Positions 34,946-45,258 of a stretch of DNA of 64,000 nt are shown here, piece after piece. A program made the translations under genes and the position numbers. The notes under the pieces are model-generated. The model worked only from the letters and a program-made list of their open reading frames with translations. It was not told where the DNA came from and searched no databases. The DNA is from Porphyromonas sp. COT-290 OH3588 (GTDB lineage: Bacteria > Bacteroidota > Bacteroidia > Bacteroidales > Porphyromonadaceae). The stretch's first letter is position 1; each line of letters starts with the position of its first letter. Where the stretch lies: positions 36,949 to 100,948 of the forward strand of contig NZ_JRFC01000038.1 of NCBI RefSeq assembly GCF_000769075.1, read 5' to 3'.

Positions 34946-35481
34946 ACCCGATCTTCCTAATAGGGTATATGGGTGCAGGCAAAAGTACCATCGGGCGTAA
35001 GCTAGCCGATGAGCTAGATTGGTCATTTATTGATACAGACATTTTCATCGAAGCTAGATTTAGGGAGCGCATCTGCGATATGTTTGCCTCGGTGGGCGAG
35101 GAGGTTTTTCGTCGCCGAGAGCGGGTCGTCATCGAGGAGCTATCGGGTATGGAGAACTGTATCATCGCCACGGGCGGAGGATTGCCCTGCTTTCATGGTA
35201 ATATGGAACTGATGAATGCCTGCGGCACCACCCTCTATCTCTCAGCCTGCAACGAAGTACTAGCTGGGAGGCTAGAACTATGCAAGCGTACTCGCCCCTC
35301 GGTGCGTGACAAGTCGGGCGAGGAACTGCTACTACATGTACAAGCTGCCATGCAGGAGCGTGATGCGATCTACCGTCAGGCTCAGCTCGAGGAGTCGGTC
35401 AACGATCTGCGCAATGAGGAGGACGAGATAGCACTGGCCATCAAACTGGCACAACGACTAAGGGAGCTTCATCTCGCCTGA
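34942..35481 (+). CDS. aroK: Shikimate kinase
   Basis: Phosphorylates shikimate with ATP for chorismate synthesis. The 179-residue protein has Walker A GYMGAGKST (8-16), DTDIFIEARF with the conserved Asp residues, ATGGGLPC, and the lid Arg in CKRTRPSVRDKS. It is coupled to the 7TM-HD gene by a 4-bp overlap. The last 41 bp overlap comEC on the other strand. Confidence 0.95.
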   Translation: MNPIFLIGYMGAGKSTIGRKLADELDWSFIDTDIFIEARFRERICDMFASVGEEVFRRRERVVIEELSGMENCIIATGGGLPCFHGNMELMNACGTTLYLSACNEVLAGRLELCKRTRPSVRDKSGEELLLHVQAAMQERDAIYRQAQLEESVNDLRNEEDEIALAIKLAQRLRELHLA

Positions 35482-36703
35482 TCCACACGGCCCAAGCAAT
35501 AGCCACAAACCAATAGAGTAGCAGATGCCACAGCTCGGGGCGATAGTGCTGGTGCAGCCAGTCAATCTGAGCACCATGCTCTGTGATATAGAGCATCATC
35601 TGACCTAGATATTCGGCAGCGACCTCTAGGCCAAGTAGAGGCAAGCCTAGATAGCCAAGGGTATAGAGCAGGAGCGCTATCGGGATAAGCACTACGGCGA
35701 CCAAGCCCACGGGAAGAGAAGTCCACACAAATGCCCACGACACCTGCCCGAAATAATACAGACACAAGGGTAAAACCAAGACTTGCGCCGCAAAAGTCAG
35801 AGCCAGCATAGACCAAACATAACCCAAAATAGGCTGGCGAACCTCCCCAACCAAGCGATAGATCGGACGATGGAATAGATGGATCGACAGCACTGCTACG
35901 TAACTAAGGGCAAAGCCAGCGGACTGCAAAAGATGAGGCGCTAGGAGCAACTGGATAAGTGCTGAGGCAGCAAGGATATTGGTTGTCGATACGGGGCGAA
36001 TAAGCATACGAGCAATTAGGAATAGCGAGAGCATGACCGCCGCCCGAACCGTCGGCACAGCCCAGCCCGAGAGGGCGACGAAGCCCCAAGCTGCTAGCAG
36101 TAGTAGCATACTACGCCAGCGAGGATTGAAATGCAAGAAGCTCAAACACCTCAGAAGTAGCGAGATGAAAAAGACAACTACCCCAAGATGAAATCCACTC
36201 ACGGCCAAAATATGTGCCACTCCGCTACCTACAAACTGCTCTCTCAGCTCCTTGCTTGCCTCTCCTCTGGGCAGATGCCCCAGCGCAATGGCCGCACACA
36301 AGCGCTGCACTTCTGGGCTCACCGAGCTGCCGGAGAGGCTAGCCACCAGATCCTCTCGTGGCTCATTGGCTCGGATATCCCTCACCTGCTCTCTATCACT
36401 CTGGGCTATACGTAGAGAGAAGAGCGACACCAGCACACAAAGCACCCCAAGACGAAAGATGAAGCTAGGCAAGTATGCGTTTAACCTATACATCAGCCTC
36501 GGCGAAAAGGAGGGGAGGAAAGATAGAGCGAGTACAGAAAAACCACAAACCACTCCCCACCATGGGGACGGTCTGTGGCTTAGATTGACATAGATCGTCG
36601 CTAGCAGATAGCACAGAAGAACCTGTAGAGCGGGGTTTCTGTACCACGAACGCTCCGCCAAGGCAAGGAACTGACGAGGAGCATTCCCTAGCCTCATGGT
36701 CAT
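35441..36703 (-). CDS. ComEC/Rec2-type competence membrane protein, short form
   Basis: 420 residues, mostly membrane helices. The Competence-domain hallmark is present: GSGVAHILAVSGFHLGVV (about 150-167), then GWAVPTVRAAVML. It lacks both the N-terminal DUF4131 OB-fold and the C-terminal metallo-beta-lactamase domain of full ComEC (typically about 700 residues), so it is only the channel core. It would carry single-stranded DNA across the inner membrane if functional. It lies 14 bp after rpe in the same direction. Confidence 0.88.
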   Translation of the reverse strand: MTMRLGNAPRQFLALAERSWYRNPALQVLLCYLLATIYVNLSHRPSPWWGVVCGFSVLALSFLPSFSPRLMYRLNAYLPSFIFRLGVLCVLVSLFSLRIAQSDREQVRDIRANEPREDLVASLSGSSVSPEVQRLCAAIALGHLPRGEASKELREQFVGSGVAHILAVSGFHLGVVVFFISLLLRCLSFLHFNPRWRSMLLLLAAWGFVALSGWAVPTVRAAVMLSLFLIARMLIRPVSTTNILAASALIQLLLAPHLLQSAGFALSYVAVLSIHLFHRPIYRLVGEVRQPILGYVWSMLALTFAAQVLVLPLCLYYFGQVSWAFVWTSLPVGLVAVVLIPIALLLYTLGYLGLPLLGLEVAAEYLGQMMLYITEHGAQIDWLHQHYRPELWHLLLYWFVAIAWAVWIRRDEAPLVVVPV

Positions 36704-36717
36704 ATCTACGGCTGAGC

Positions 36718-37374
36718 TTAGCGAGAGAGGGCTCTCAATCCTGCGATTGCGGCCTCGGGGTCTTTATGACCGAAGACATAGCTACCAGCCACGAGTGCAT
36801 CAGCCCCTGCGGCTACTAGAGCAGCTCCCGTCTCGGCATTGACTCCGCCGTCCACTTCGATGAGCGTTTGAGCTCCCGCCTCGTCTATCATCTGTCGGAG
36901 GCGTCTAACCTTGTCGAGCGTACGAGTGATGAATTTCTGACCTCCATATCCGGGATTGACACTCATAAGAAGTACCATATCTAGATCTGGCAAGACATCG
37001 CACAGCAGCTCCACTGGGGTATGCGGATTGAGCGTTACGGCAGCTTTCATCCCTGCGTCCTTGATAGCCCCAATGGCACGATGCAGATGTGTAACCGCCT
37101 CGTAGTGCACATTCATCGTGTCCACCTTGAGGGCAGCAAGCTCCTTGACGAACTTCATTGGCTCGACAATCATCAGATGCACATCTAGAGGCTTCTCAAT
37201 AATAGGGCGAATAGCCTCCAAAATCGGGAAACCAAAGGAGAGGTTAGGCACAAAAACACCGTCCATAATGTCGATGTGTAGCCACTGAGCTTGGCTACGA
37301 TTGATCATCTCCACGTCCTGCTCTAAACGTAGGAAATTGGCAGAGAGAAGTGATGGGGATACGATAGTACTCAT
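36718..37374 (-). CDS. rpe: Ribulose-phosphate 3-epimerase
   Basis: Interconverts ribulose-5-P and xylulose-5-P in the pentose phosphate pathway. The 218-residue TIM barrel has SPSLLSANF at the start, LHIDIMDGVFVPNLSFG with metal-binding His and Asp, VHLMIVEP, SVNPGYGGQKF and the C-terminal VDGGVNAET. An operon with comEC is likely. Confidence 0.96.
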   Translation of the reverse strand: MSTIVSPSLLSANFLRLEQDVEMINRSQAQWLHIDIMDGVFVPNLSFGFPILEAIRPIIEKPLDVHLMIVEPMKFVKELAALKVDTMNVHYEAVTHLHRAIGAIKDAGMKAAVTLNPHTPVELLCDVLPDLDMVLLMSVNPGYGGQKFITRTLDKVRRLRQMIDEAGAQTLIEVDGGVNAETGAALVAAGADALVAGSYVFGHKDPEAAIAGLRALSR

Positions 37375-37797
37375 AGTGATGTTGCTCTGTGGTGTGCCTA
37401 GATAAGAGAGGCTAGTAAGCGCAGATTGATGAGAGTCTGCTGGTGTTTGGGACTTCGGCGCATTCGCTCTGCATCGAGAGCGATATTGATACGCTGACTA
37501 GGTGTAAGAGAGTAAAAATGTTGCATAAGCAAAATACGTTTGATAGGTACTACAAGACCCAAAGATAATGAGAGTATTGCATAGTATAGCACACTCGTGC
37601 CGCCACTCTGGGACAGACGCACTAAGCGCAACACACAATCTGCAAGGCCAACGGTGGCTCCCCTACGAGCGAGGAGCCCACATCTCCCCCAAGGATCTAG
37701 TACAGAGCTAGGGCAAGCCCAACCTCATATAGATCGCAAGAGGCCTCAATCACTTATCTTGAGCCTAGACACCTACCAAACGTATCTGCTGCTCGGT
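37375..37797. other. Intergenic region between sigma factor and rpe
   Basis: 423 bp read leftward. It holds a possible 42-codon frame (37398-37526), a minus-strand -7 box TATCTTTG at 37567-37560, and a hairpin GTGGCTCC (37654-37661)/GGAGCCCAC (37673-37681) without a T-tract. Confidence 0.5.
37398..37526 (-). CDS. Possible small protein upstream of rpe
   Basis: 42 codons from ATG 37526 (MQHFYSLTPSQRINIALDAE, ending LRLLASLI), stopping 23 bp before rpe. A TATCTTTG box at 37567-37560 would place the transcript start about 25 nt before this ATG. The frame continues open to 37634 but the longer form crosses the promoter box. The family is not recognised; it may be a leader peptide or chance. Confidence 0.3.
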   Translation of the reverse strand: MQHFYSLTPSQRINIALDAERMRRSPKHQQTLINLRLLASLI

Positions 37798-38382
37798 TTA
37801 TTGCTGTATATGTTTGCGAAGATTGATCAGAGCGTAGCGCATACGCCCTAGGGCTGTATTGATGCTCACACCAGTACGGTCTGCAATATCCTTGAAGCTC
37901 ATCTCCTCCCAATAGCGAAGCCTAACGACCTCTTGTTGCTCAAGAGGGAGTAGAGCGAGCTTGTCGTGTAGCTCATCTAGAGTATCTCTCTGGATAATCT
38001 GCTCCTCGCCATTGGGGCTATCGGAGGCAATAGTCAAGAAGACCATATCCGAGTCGGCAGACTCCTCTTGGGGATAAATGGTCTGCTTGGCTTCCGTTTT
38101 CTGCCGACGAAAGGTATCCATCACGAGGTTGTGCGTGATGCGCGTGAGCCACTGCTTAAACTTGCCCTCGGGCGTGTACTTGCCTCGTCTGATTGTAGTC
38201 ATAACCTTGATGAAGGTATCTTGGAAGATATCTTCGATGAGGTCCTCGTCCGCAGTGGAGAATCTTATGTAAGTATGGATATAGGCATCGTATCGCGTGA
38301 GCAAAGCATCGAAAGCCTCATTACATCCGTCAGCGTAGAGCAGAGCCAGTTGGTCGTCACTCAACGTTTCAAGTCTATTCAT
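37798..38382 (-). CDS. ECF-type RNA polymerase sigma factor
   Basis: 194 residues. Region 2 (about 15-85) includes EDIFQDTFIKVMTTI and FKQWLTRITHNLVMD; region 4 (about 135-190) includes LPLEQQEVVRLRYWEEMSF and the helix-turn-helix DIADRTGVSINTALGRMRYA. No anti-sigma factor gene adjoins it, unusual for ECF factors. Its regulon is unknown. It is divergent from the TonB energy operon across a 766-bp gap. Confidence 0.92.
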   Translation of the reverse strand: MNRLETLSDDQLALLYADGCNEAFDALLTRYDAYIHTYIRFSTADEDLIEDIFQDTFIKVMTTIRRGKYTPEGKFKQWLTRITHNLVMDTFRRQKTEAKQTIYPQEESADSDMVFLTIASDSPNGEEQIIQRDTLDELHDKLALLPLEQQEVVRLRYWEEMSFKDIADRTGVSINTALGRMRYALINLRKHIQQ

Positions 38383-39148
38383 CGTTATTCAATGTTAACT
38401 GATTGGACTTCTATTTACCGAATGTAATTATCTTTCTATAGGCGATACGTTTGTTAATTTTAGACAATAATAAACTACGATGCTCCGCAGTTCAATTTGC
38501 AAATTAAATAAATTGGATTGAGTTGTGCAAGAGTTTTCTGAATTAACAACGGATTTTACAGGATATTTTAAGGCTAACATTTGCGGTGGGCAAGCGTAAC
38601 GAGAAGATTCTTTGCTTAGAGTGCAGGATTTATATTTCAGCTCAGTTTTCAGAATGTTGGTGGGGAGACCTCTGTATACTTGAAGTAAAAAGGGCAGACC
38701 TCGTATTTGGCCTCTAGCAGGCTTCTCAGCAGGCTAACCCCTATTTGAGTACTTATCCCCAGACTAGAGCAAATACCCGTCTAAAATCAAACTTTCACAA
38801 CAAACTAACAATCATATATTTACACTTAAACCTCCGCCATAATTCGTGTACTTACCCCTCATTTAGGGGCGTTTCTTCCCTGCAATTCTTCGGAAACGGA
38901 GGACACACCTCACAAGACTACTCCACCAATCCGACAAGATCTTCCCATCAATCAAATTGACAGATATAAACTAGGGGACTGAAATACCCCATCTAGTCTT
39001 AACAAAAATCTACAGAAATGATATACAAAGGCCACAAGGCCCTCTCTTGAATCCCTCTCAAGAAGGCTAATTCCTACTAGGATTTAGAGTACTATCAACT
39101 AAGACATAAAAAAATGGTAAATTTGTAGGCAGAGATTTTGACAGATAT
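38383..39148. other. Long intergenic region with repeat copy C
   Basis: 766 bp between the sigma factor and the exbB operon. Copy C of the dispersed element occupies 38683-38953 on the minus strand. A -7 box TAAATTTG lies at 39118-39125, 23 bp before the operon's first ATG, without a matching TTG at -33. The remainder holds no recognised gene. Confidence 0.6.
38683..38953 (-). repeat. Dispersed intergenic element, copy C (reverse orientation)
   Basis: On the minus strand: GATGGGAAGA (38949-38940), then GCAGGGAAGAA (38883-38873), 66 bp apart, and the 3' block beginning AGCCTGCTAGAGGCC near 38725, continuing AAATACGAGGTC and ending in CCCTTTTTAC. The second motif to the 3' block is 158 bp. The first stem (ATTGGTGGA/TCCTCCGTT) is imperfect. 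Confidence 0.8.
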
Positions 39149-40210
39149 ATGATTAGACTCCAAGGTATATTCAACAAACCGATAGTCAGTTCAGTGCTTG
39201 CAGGGCTATGCATTGTTATGGCTCTATGGGCTGGTACCGACGACCTATTAGGGCAACGCAAACGCTCCTCCACAGCTAAACAAGTCGATCTAGATGCGCT
39301 TTGGGCTGATGCACAGGCCAAATACCAGCTCTATCAGTTCGCCGATGCTCGTCGGAGCCTTGAGCAATATAGTACAGCGAGCAAAAAAGCTCGCAAGGCT
39401 ATTCATCAGGAGGTAGACGAACTTTTGCAGCGCGTAGACAAGGCTGAGCGCCTAGCTGAGCTATCCGAGAGCGTTGAGCTGATCGATAGCTTACACACTA
39501 CCTTCGGCGACCTAGGCCTCGATTTGGAGCGCCTACTGACTAACCCCGAAACTCGGACAAACTGGGTAGGTTCGTTCCGCACCGAGATGCGCCCAGACAG
39601 TAGTCTATTCTACAGCTACACGACCCAGCTAAGGCGCATCAGATTAGAAAGCCTAAGTAACGAAACCTCTGGAGCTATGATGCGCTACGAGCGTATCGCA
39701 GGGAAGTATCAACCCATAGCAGGCGCATTAGAGGCCTTAACCGAGGGGCACAATAGGCATATATGCCCATTCTTGATGAGCGATGGCGTACGGATTCTAT
39801 TCGCTCGTGAAGACCCAAGCGGGCTAGGTGGCTACGATCTATATATAAGCCGGTATAGAGTAGAGGAGGATACCTACTACAAACCCACGCAGCTAGGCAT
39901 GCCCTTCAACTCCCCCTACAACGACTATCTACTCATCTATGACGAGAGTAACGATCGCAGCCTACTGGTCAGCGACCGATTCTGCCCAGAGGGCACGATC
40001 GCCATCTACCGATTCAAGGGTGCTCCACGAGTACTCGGAGGAGCAGGCATAGCCCAATCAGGGACTTCGACGCAAGCAGAGTCGGCTCTCGACAATGCTG
40101 CCCTCAGCCGAGCCTCTCTACACGGCCTACCAATCCCCTCGGCCAGAGGCTATGTACCAGCAGCTCCGACGACGCAGGAGTTAATAAATCAAGAAACAAA
40201 CAATCAATAA
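39149..40210 (+). CDS. Periplasmic PD40-like protein heading the TonB operon
   Basis: 353 residues. A hydrophobic N-terminal stretch (about 10-30) suggests export. A helical region (about 45-110) is followed by a WD40/PD40-like part: SDGVRILFAREDPSGLGGYD, then FNSPYNDYLLIYDE and LLVSDRFCPEGTIAIYRF, which resemble PD40 beta-propeller blades. A low-complexity C-terminus rich in Ala/Ser follows. It stands 19 bp before exbB, so it probably serves the TonB complex, but its function is not known. Confidence 0.75.
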   Translation: MIRLQGIFNKPIVSSVLAGLCIVMALWAGTDDLLGQRKRSSTAKQVDLDALWADAQAKYQLYQFADARRSLEQYSTASKKARKAIHQEVDELLQRVDKAERLAELSESVELIDSLHTTFGDLGLDLERLLTNPETRTNWVGSFRTEMRPDSSLFYSYTTQLRRIRLESLSNETSGAMMRYERIAGKYQPIAGALEALTEGHNRHICPFLMSDGVRILFAREDPSGLGGYDLYISRYRVEEDTYYKPTQLGMPFNSPYNDYLLIYDESNDRSLLVSDRFCPEGTIAIYRFKGAPRVLGGAGIAQSGTSTQAESALDNAALSRASLHGLPIPSARGYVPAAPTTQELINQETNNQ

Positions 40211-40229
40211 ATAGACAAGACAGAAAACA

Positions 40230-40910
40230 ATGGAAACTACCACTGTAGATTCACTCGCTAGTGTGCTGAGCCCAGAAGTACCAGCACCAGCCCTATCAAT
40301 CCTAGATCTAGCCTTCAAGGGAGGTTGGGTCATGATCATTCTACTGCTGCTATCGCTTTTAGCTGCGTACATTTTCGTCACCAAGCTCATGCAAATCCGC
40401 TCTGCTGGCAAGGACGATAAGTACTTTATGGAGCGTATCAAGGACTACATCAGCGAGGGCAAGACGAGCTCGGCACTCAAACTATGCGACGATACCGACT
40501 CGCCCGCTGCTCGTATGGTCAAGAAGGGCATCAGCCGTCTAGGTCGCCCGATGAGCGACATCCTCGTCATCGTTGAGAATGTGGGCAACATCGAGATCGG
40601 CCGCCTAGAAAAAGGTATGCCAGTACTAGCAACCATAGCCGCTGGTGCACCTATGATTGGCTTCCTCGGCACAGTTACGGGTATGGTGCGTGCCTTCTTT
40701 GATATGGCGAATGCTGGTGGTGCAGGCGTAGACGTAGCCCTACTCTCTGGAGGAATCTACGAAGCTCTAGTGACCACAGTGGGCGGTCTGGTAGTAGGGA
40801 TTATCACCCTCTTCGCCTACAACTACCTTGTAGCCGAGCTCGATAAGGTAATCAACAAGATGGAGACCAAGACGGTCGAGTTTATGGATCTACTCAACGA
40901 TTCGCTATGA
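40230..40910 (+). CDS. exbB: MotA/TolQ/ExbB proton channel protein
   Basis: 226 residues with three membrane helices (about 30-50, 125-150, 170-200). Conserved segments are GMPVLATIAAGAPMIGFLGTVTGM and LLSGGIYEALVTTVGGLVVGI. With ExbD it forms the inner-membrane proton channel that energises TonB. It overlaps exbD by 4 bp (ATGA). Confidence 0.95.
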   Translation: METTTVDSLASVLSPEVPAPALSILDLAFKGGWVMIILLLLSLLAAYIFVTKLMQIRSAGKDDKYFMERIKDYISEGKTSSALKLCDDTDSPAARMVKKGISRLGRPMSDILVIVENVGNIEIGRLEKGMPVLATIAAGAPMIGFLGTVTGMVRAFFDMANAGGAGVDVALLSGGIYEALVTTVGGLVVGIITLFAYNYLVAELDKVINKMETKTVEFMDLLNDSL

Positions 40911-41326
40911 GTCTGAAACGCAAAACTCGTGTGGCGGATAGCTTCAGCATGGCATCGATGACAGACGTTATCTTCCTCCTGCTGATCTTCTTCCTCGTCA
41001 CCAGTACGATCATCGTACCAAACGCCATCAAGGTAACGCTCCCCAGTGCTACTCAGCAGCCAGCCAAGGAGATGCCTAACGCACGAGTCATTATCACCCC
41101 AGAGGGGAAGCTCTTCTTGGGGCTAGACAAGAGTGCAGAGCTAGAGCTACCAGCCGAGGAACTCGGACTAAGGCTAGGAGCTTTCGCATCGGCGCACCCC
41201 GATAGCTATGTCGCTATCCATGCCGACGAAACCGTTCCATATAGAGATGTTGTTCGGGTAATTAGTCTAGCCTCTCAGGCTTCTCTCAAGGTCGTTCTAG
41301 CTACTAAAATCACTAGCGAGCAATAG
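40907..41326 (+). CDS. exbD: ExbD/TolR-type biopolymer transport protein
   Basis: 139 residues with one membrane helix (about 20-42) containing the proton-carrying Asp in SMASMTDVIFLLLIFFLV, and a periplasmic domain (about 50-139). Partner of ExbB. It is followed after 11 bp by tonB. Confidence 0.95.
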   Translation: MSLKRKTRVADSFSMASMTDVIFLLLIFFLVTSTIIVPNAIKVTLPSATQQPAKEMPNARVIITPEGKLFLGLDKSAELELPAEELGLRLGAFASAHPDSYVAIHADETVPYRDVVRVISLASQASLKVVLATKITSEQ

Positions 41327-41337
41327 TGTAGAGCTCT

Positions 41338-42252
41338 ATGATGCAGCAAGAAAGGAATAAACGACGATTGGTGGGGTTAGGCGTAGCCATTGGGCTTCAT
41401 CTAGCGTTCATCGCCCTACTCTACTGGCTCAAACTCGAGGGACGTATGCCCCTACCCAAGCAAACGGAGCTTGTGCTCGTTGATCTGGGTACGGTAGAGC
41501 AAGCCTCGGGAGAGCAGGAACCGATGGGGCAAGAGATGCAGGGTGAACCAGAGCCCACTGTCGTACCAACACCCAAGCCAGCACAACCTGCCCCCACTCC
41601 TACTCCTAGCAAGCCCAAGCCAACAAAAACGAATAAGCCTACTCCAGCCAAGCCCGTACAAACACAGCAGCACGAAGAGAGCCTACGGGGCGCCGAGCTA
41701 AAGCGCAAAGTCGAAGAGGCTAATAGGATAGCCGAGACTGAGGCAAGACGTAGAGCTGAGATACAGAGGCAAATGGACGAAGCAAAACGTGCCGAAGAAG
41801 AAGCCGAAAGACAGCGAAAAGCCGAGCAAGCCGAAGCACAGAGGAAGGCAGAGCAGGCTCGCCAAGCAGGCTCTCGTGTATCAAATGCCTTCGGAGCTGG
41901 AAGAAATACAGGGCAGAGCCAAGGCACGTCCTCTAGTGGTACGGGCAATCAAGGCCAACCGTCGGGTAGCTCAGGTAGCTTTAGCCTCGTGGGGCGTACG
42001 ATCGTCAGCAACGGCGGACGGCTCAATACGCCTCGTACAGCGAGGGCAGTACGTGGGCGTATCAATGTACGCATCACGGTCGATGCTTCTGGGCGTGTTA
42101 CCGAGGCGCATGTAGACCCTCGTGGCACGAATATCGCTGAGCCAACTGTTCGCTCAGCTGCTGTAGCGGCTGCCAAATCCACTCGCTTCAATGCCCAAGA
42201 GGGGGCAGTGGAGCAACGAGGAATCATCACCTACGACTTCGAGATCGAATAA
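41338..42252 (+). CDS. tonB: Energy transducer TonB
   Basis: 304 residues. Membrane helix about 12-28, a Pro/Lys/Thr-rich spacer (about 70-105), a charged Ala/Glu/Arg coiled coil (about 112-180), a Gly/Ser linker and a C-terminal TonB_C domain (about 215-304, GRINVRITVDASGRVTEAHV). It carries proton-motive energy to outer-membrane receptors such as those at 12536 and 56009. A TolA-like role is possible given the coiled coil, but no Tol/Pal genes adjoin. Confidence 0.9.
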   Translation: MMQQERNKRRLVGLGVAIGLHLAFIALLYWLKLEGRMPLPKQTELVLVDLGTVEQASGEQEPMGQEMQGEPEPTVVPTPKPAQPAPTPTPSKPKPTKTNKPTPAKPVQTQQHEESLRGAELKRKVEEANRIAETEARRRAEIQRQMDEAKRAEEEAERQRKAEQAEAQRKAEQARQAGSRVSNAFGAGRNTGQSQGTSSSGTGNQGQPSGSSGSFSLVGRTIVSNGGRLNTPRTARAVRGRINVRITVDASGRVTEAHVDPRGTNIAEPTVRSAAVAAAKSTRFNAQEGAVEQRGIITYDFEIE

Positions 42253-42287
42253 TCGAGCACTACCAACACTTTTAATACATATCTACA

Positions 42288-42842
42288 ATGGCAAAGAATG
42301 TTTATGTTTTCCTAGCCGAGGGCTTCGAGGAGATTGAGGCTGTCGCAACAATCGACCTGCTCCGCCGGGCAGGTATCGCCACCATCACTGTGGCTGTAGG
42401 CAATAGTTTGGAGGTGAGCGGCGCTCATCACATCACGCTCAGAGCAGACAAGCCTCTAGACGAGGTAGATCTATCCAACGCAGATGCTCTTGTTTTGCCG
42501 GGGGGACTACCCGGTGTAGACAACCTCAATGCCAGCGAGATGCTACGCTCTATGCTTTGCCAGATGTACGACTCTGGCCGATTGGTAGCCGCCATTTGTG
42601 CAGCTCCTATGATCCTCGGGCAGCTGGGCATACTCAACGGCAAACGTGCAACCTGCTACCCCAGTTTCGAGAATCACCTTACTGGCTACAAGGCCTCGGA
42701 GCAGAAAGTTATCTCCGATGGACATGTCATAACCGCTTGTAGCGCTGGCGTGGCCATAGACTTCGGCCTTGAAATCATCAAGTATCTACTCGGCGAGCAG
42801 GAGGCACAGCTCGTAGCAGACGCTATCATCTACAAACGATAG
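42288..42842 (+). CDS. DJ-1/PfpI (YajL-type) family protein
   Basis: 184 residues. The nucleophile elbow is AAICAAPMIL with Cys104. The early Glu in FLAEGFEEIEA (Glu15) and the LPGGLPGVDNL loop complete the DJ-1 pattern. Relatives act as protein deglycases/chaperones or glyoxalases under oxidative or carbonyl stress. Cytoplasmic. It follows tonB by 35 bp and may be cotranscribed. Confidence 0.9.
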   Translation: MAKNVYVFLAEGFEEIEAVATIDLLRRAGIATITVAVGNSLEVSGAHHITLRADKPLDEVDLSNADALVLPGGLPGVDNLNASEMLRSMLCQMYDSGRLVAAICAAPMILGQLGILNGKRATCYPSFENHLTGYKASEQKVISDGHVITACSAGVAIDFGLEIIKYLLGEQEAQLVADAIIYKR

Positions 42843-42902
42843 ACATTGCACTCAGATACGGCAGATTTGGTCACTCAACCGCCAAGGACTTGATATAAGT
42901 CG

Positions 42903-42934
42903 TTTGGATATTACGGATCGGTTTGCTAACTTTG
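42903..42934 (+). promoter_or_regulatory. Promoter of the candidate 6S-like RNA
   Basis: TTTG (42903-42906), a 20-bp spacer and TAACTTTG (42927-42934) match the Bacteroidetes housekeeping promoter closely. No coding sequence follows within 340 bp. Confidence 0.8.
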
Positions 42935-42940
42935 CTGATA

Positions 42941-43170
42941 CAAGAGGAAGTATAAAGCCACGTTGTCGATAGGTAGACTCAACGTTAAAATCTTTTTCCG
43001 AGACAAGCTTCTCCTCCAATGGCGTGTCGTAATCCTCTTGAGGATATGCGAATTACAAAGGTTGAGGAGCGCTCAAATCCTGTCATTCGGAGTTTTCACT
43101 TTTATCGCTCGTGGCTTTTTATAACTATTACGGGCTGTGTCGAACTCATTGTTTCGGCACAGCCCTTTTA
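42941..43170 (+). ncRNA. Structured non-coding RNA, candidate 6S RNA
   Basis: About 230 nt between a strong promoter and an intrinsic terminator. By eye it folds into a rod. The closing stem is TATAAAGCCACG (42951-42962) with CGTGGCTTTTTATA (43110-43123). A large internal bubble follows (42963-42997 against 43091-43109). The terminal rod pairs CCGAGACA (42998-43005) with TGTCatTCGG (43081-43090), then AGCttCTCCTC (43006-43016) with GAGGAGcGCT (43064-43073), and ends in an ATCCTC/GAGGAT hairpin. A long rod with a central bubble is the 6S RNA layout, which binds housekeeping RNA polymerase. The 6S identity is inferred; an RNA gene is well supported. Confidence 0.6.
43132..43169 (+). terminator. 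Intrinsic terminator of the non-coding RNA
   Basis: GGGCTGTG (43132-43139) pairs with CACAGCCC (43158-43165), extended by CGAA/TTCG inside, followed by TTTT at 43166-43169. Confidence 0.9.
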
Positions 43171-43245
43171 GCTTTACAGAGGCAAAAGCTTAGCTTCTTG
43201 AGGTTAAGCATCTCATAAAGGCTAACGACTTGGCTAGGCGTATGA

Positions 43246-45138
<1,893 letters not shown>

Positions 45139-45258
45139 CTCGTATGTAATCGACTGACCGAGTGGCGCTCTAGGGAAACTCTATGCAGAAAAGTCGTACA
45201 TTTACACTGAATAAATTAATAAACTCATATCTAAATAATTCATCATCTAGAACAACTT

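Noticed and set aside
37654..37681. hairpin considered as an SRP RNA or terminator
   Set aside because: It lacks the SRP tetraloop and asymmetric-loop motifs and has no T tract on either strand.
41421..41948. 175-codon antisense frame across tonB
   Set aside because: It is a shadow of the Pro/Lys/Glu-rich tonB repeats and has a low-complexity Ser/Cys composition.
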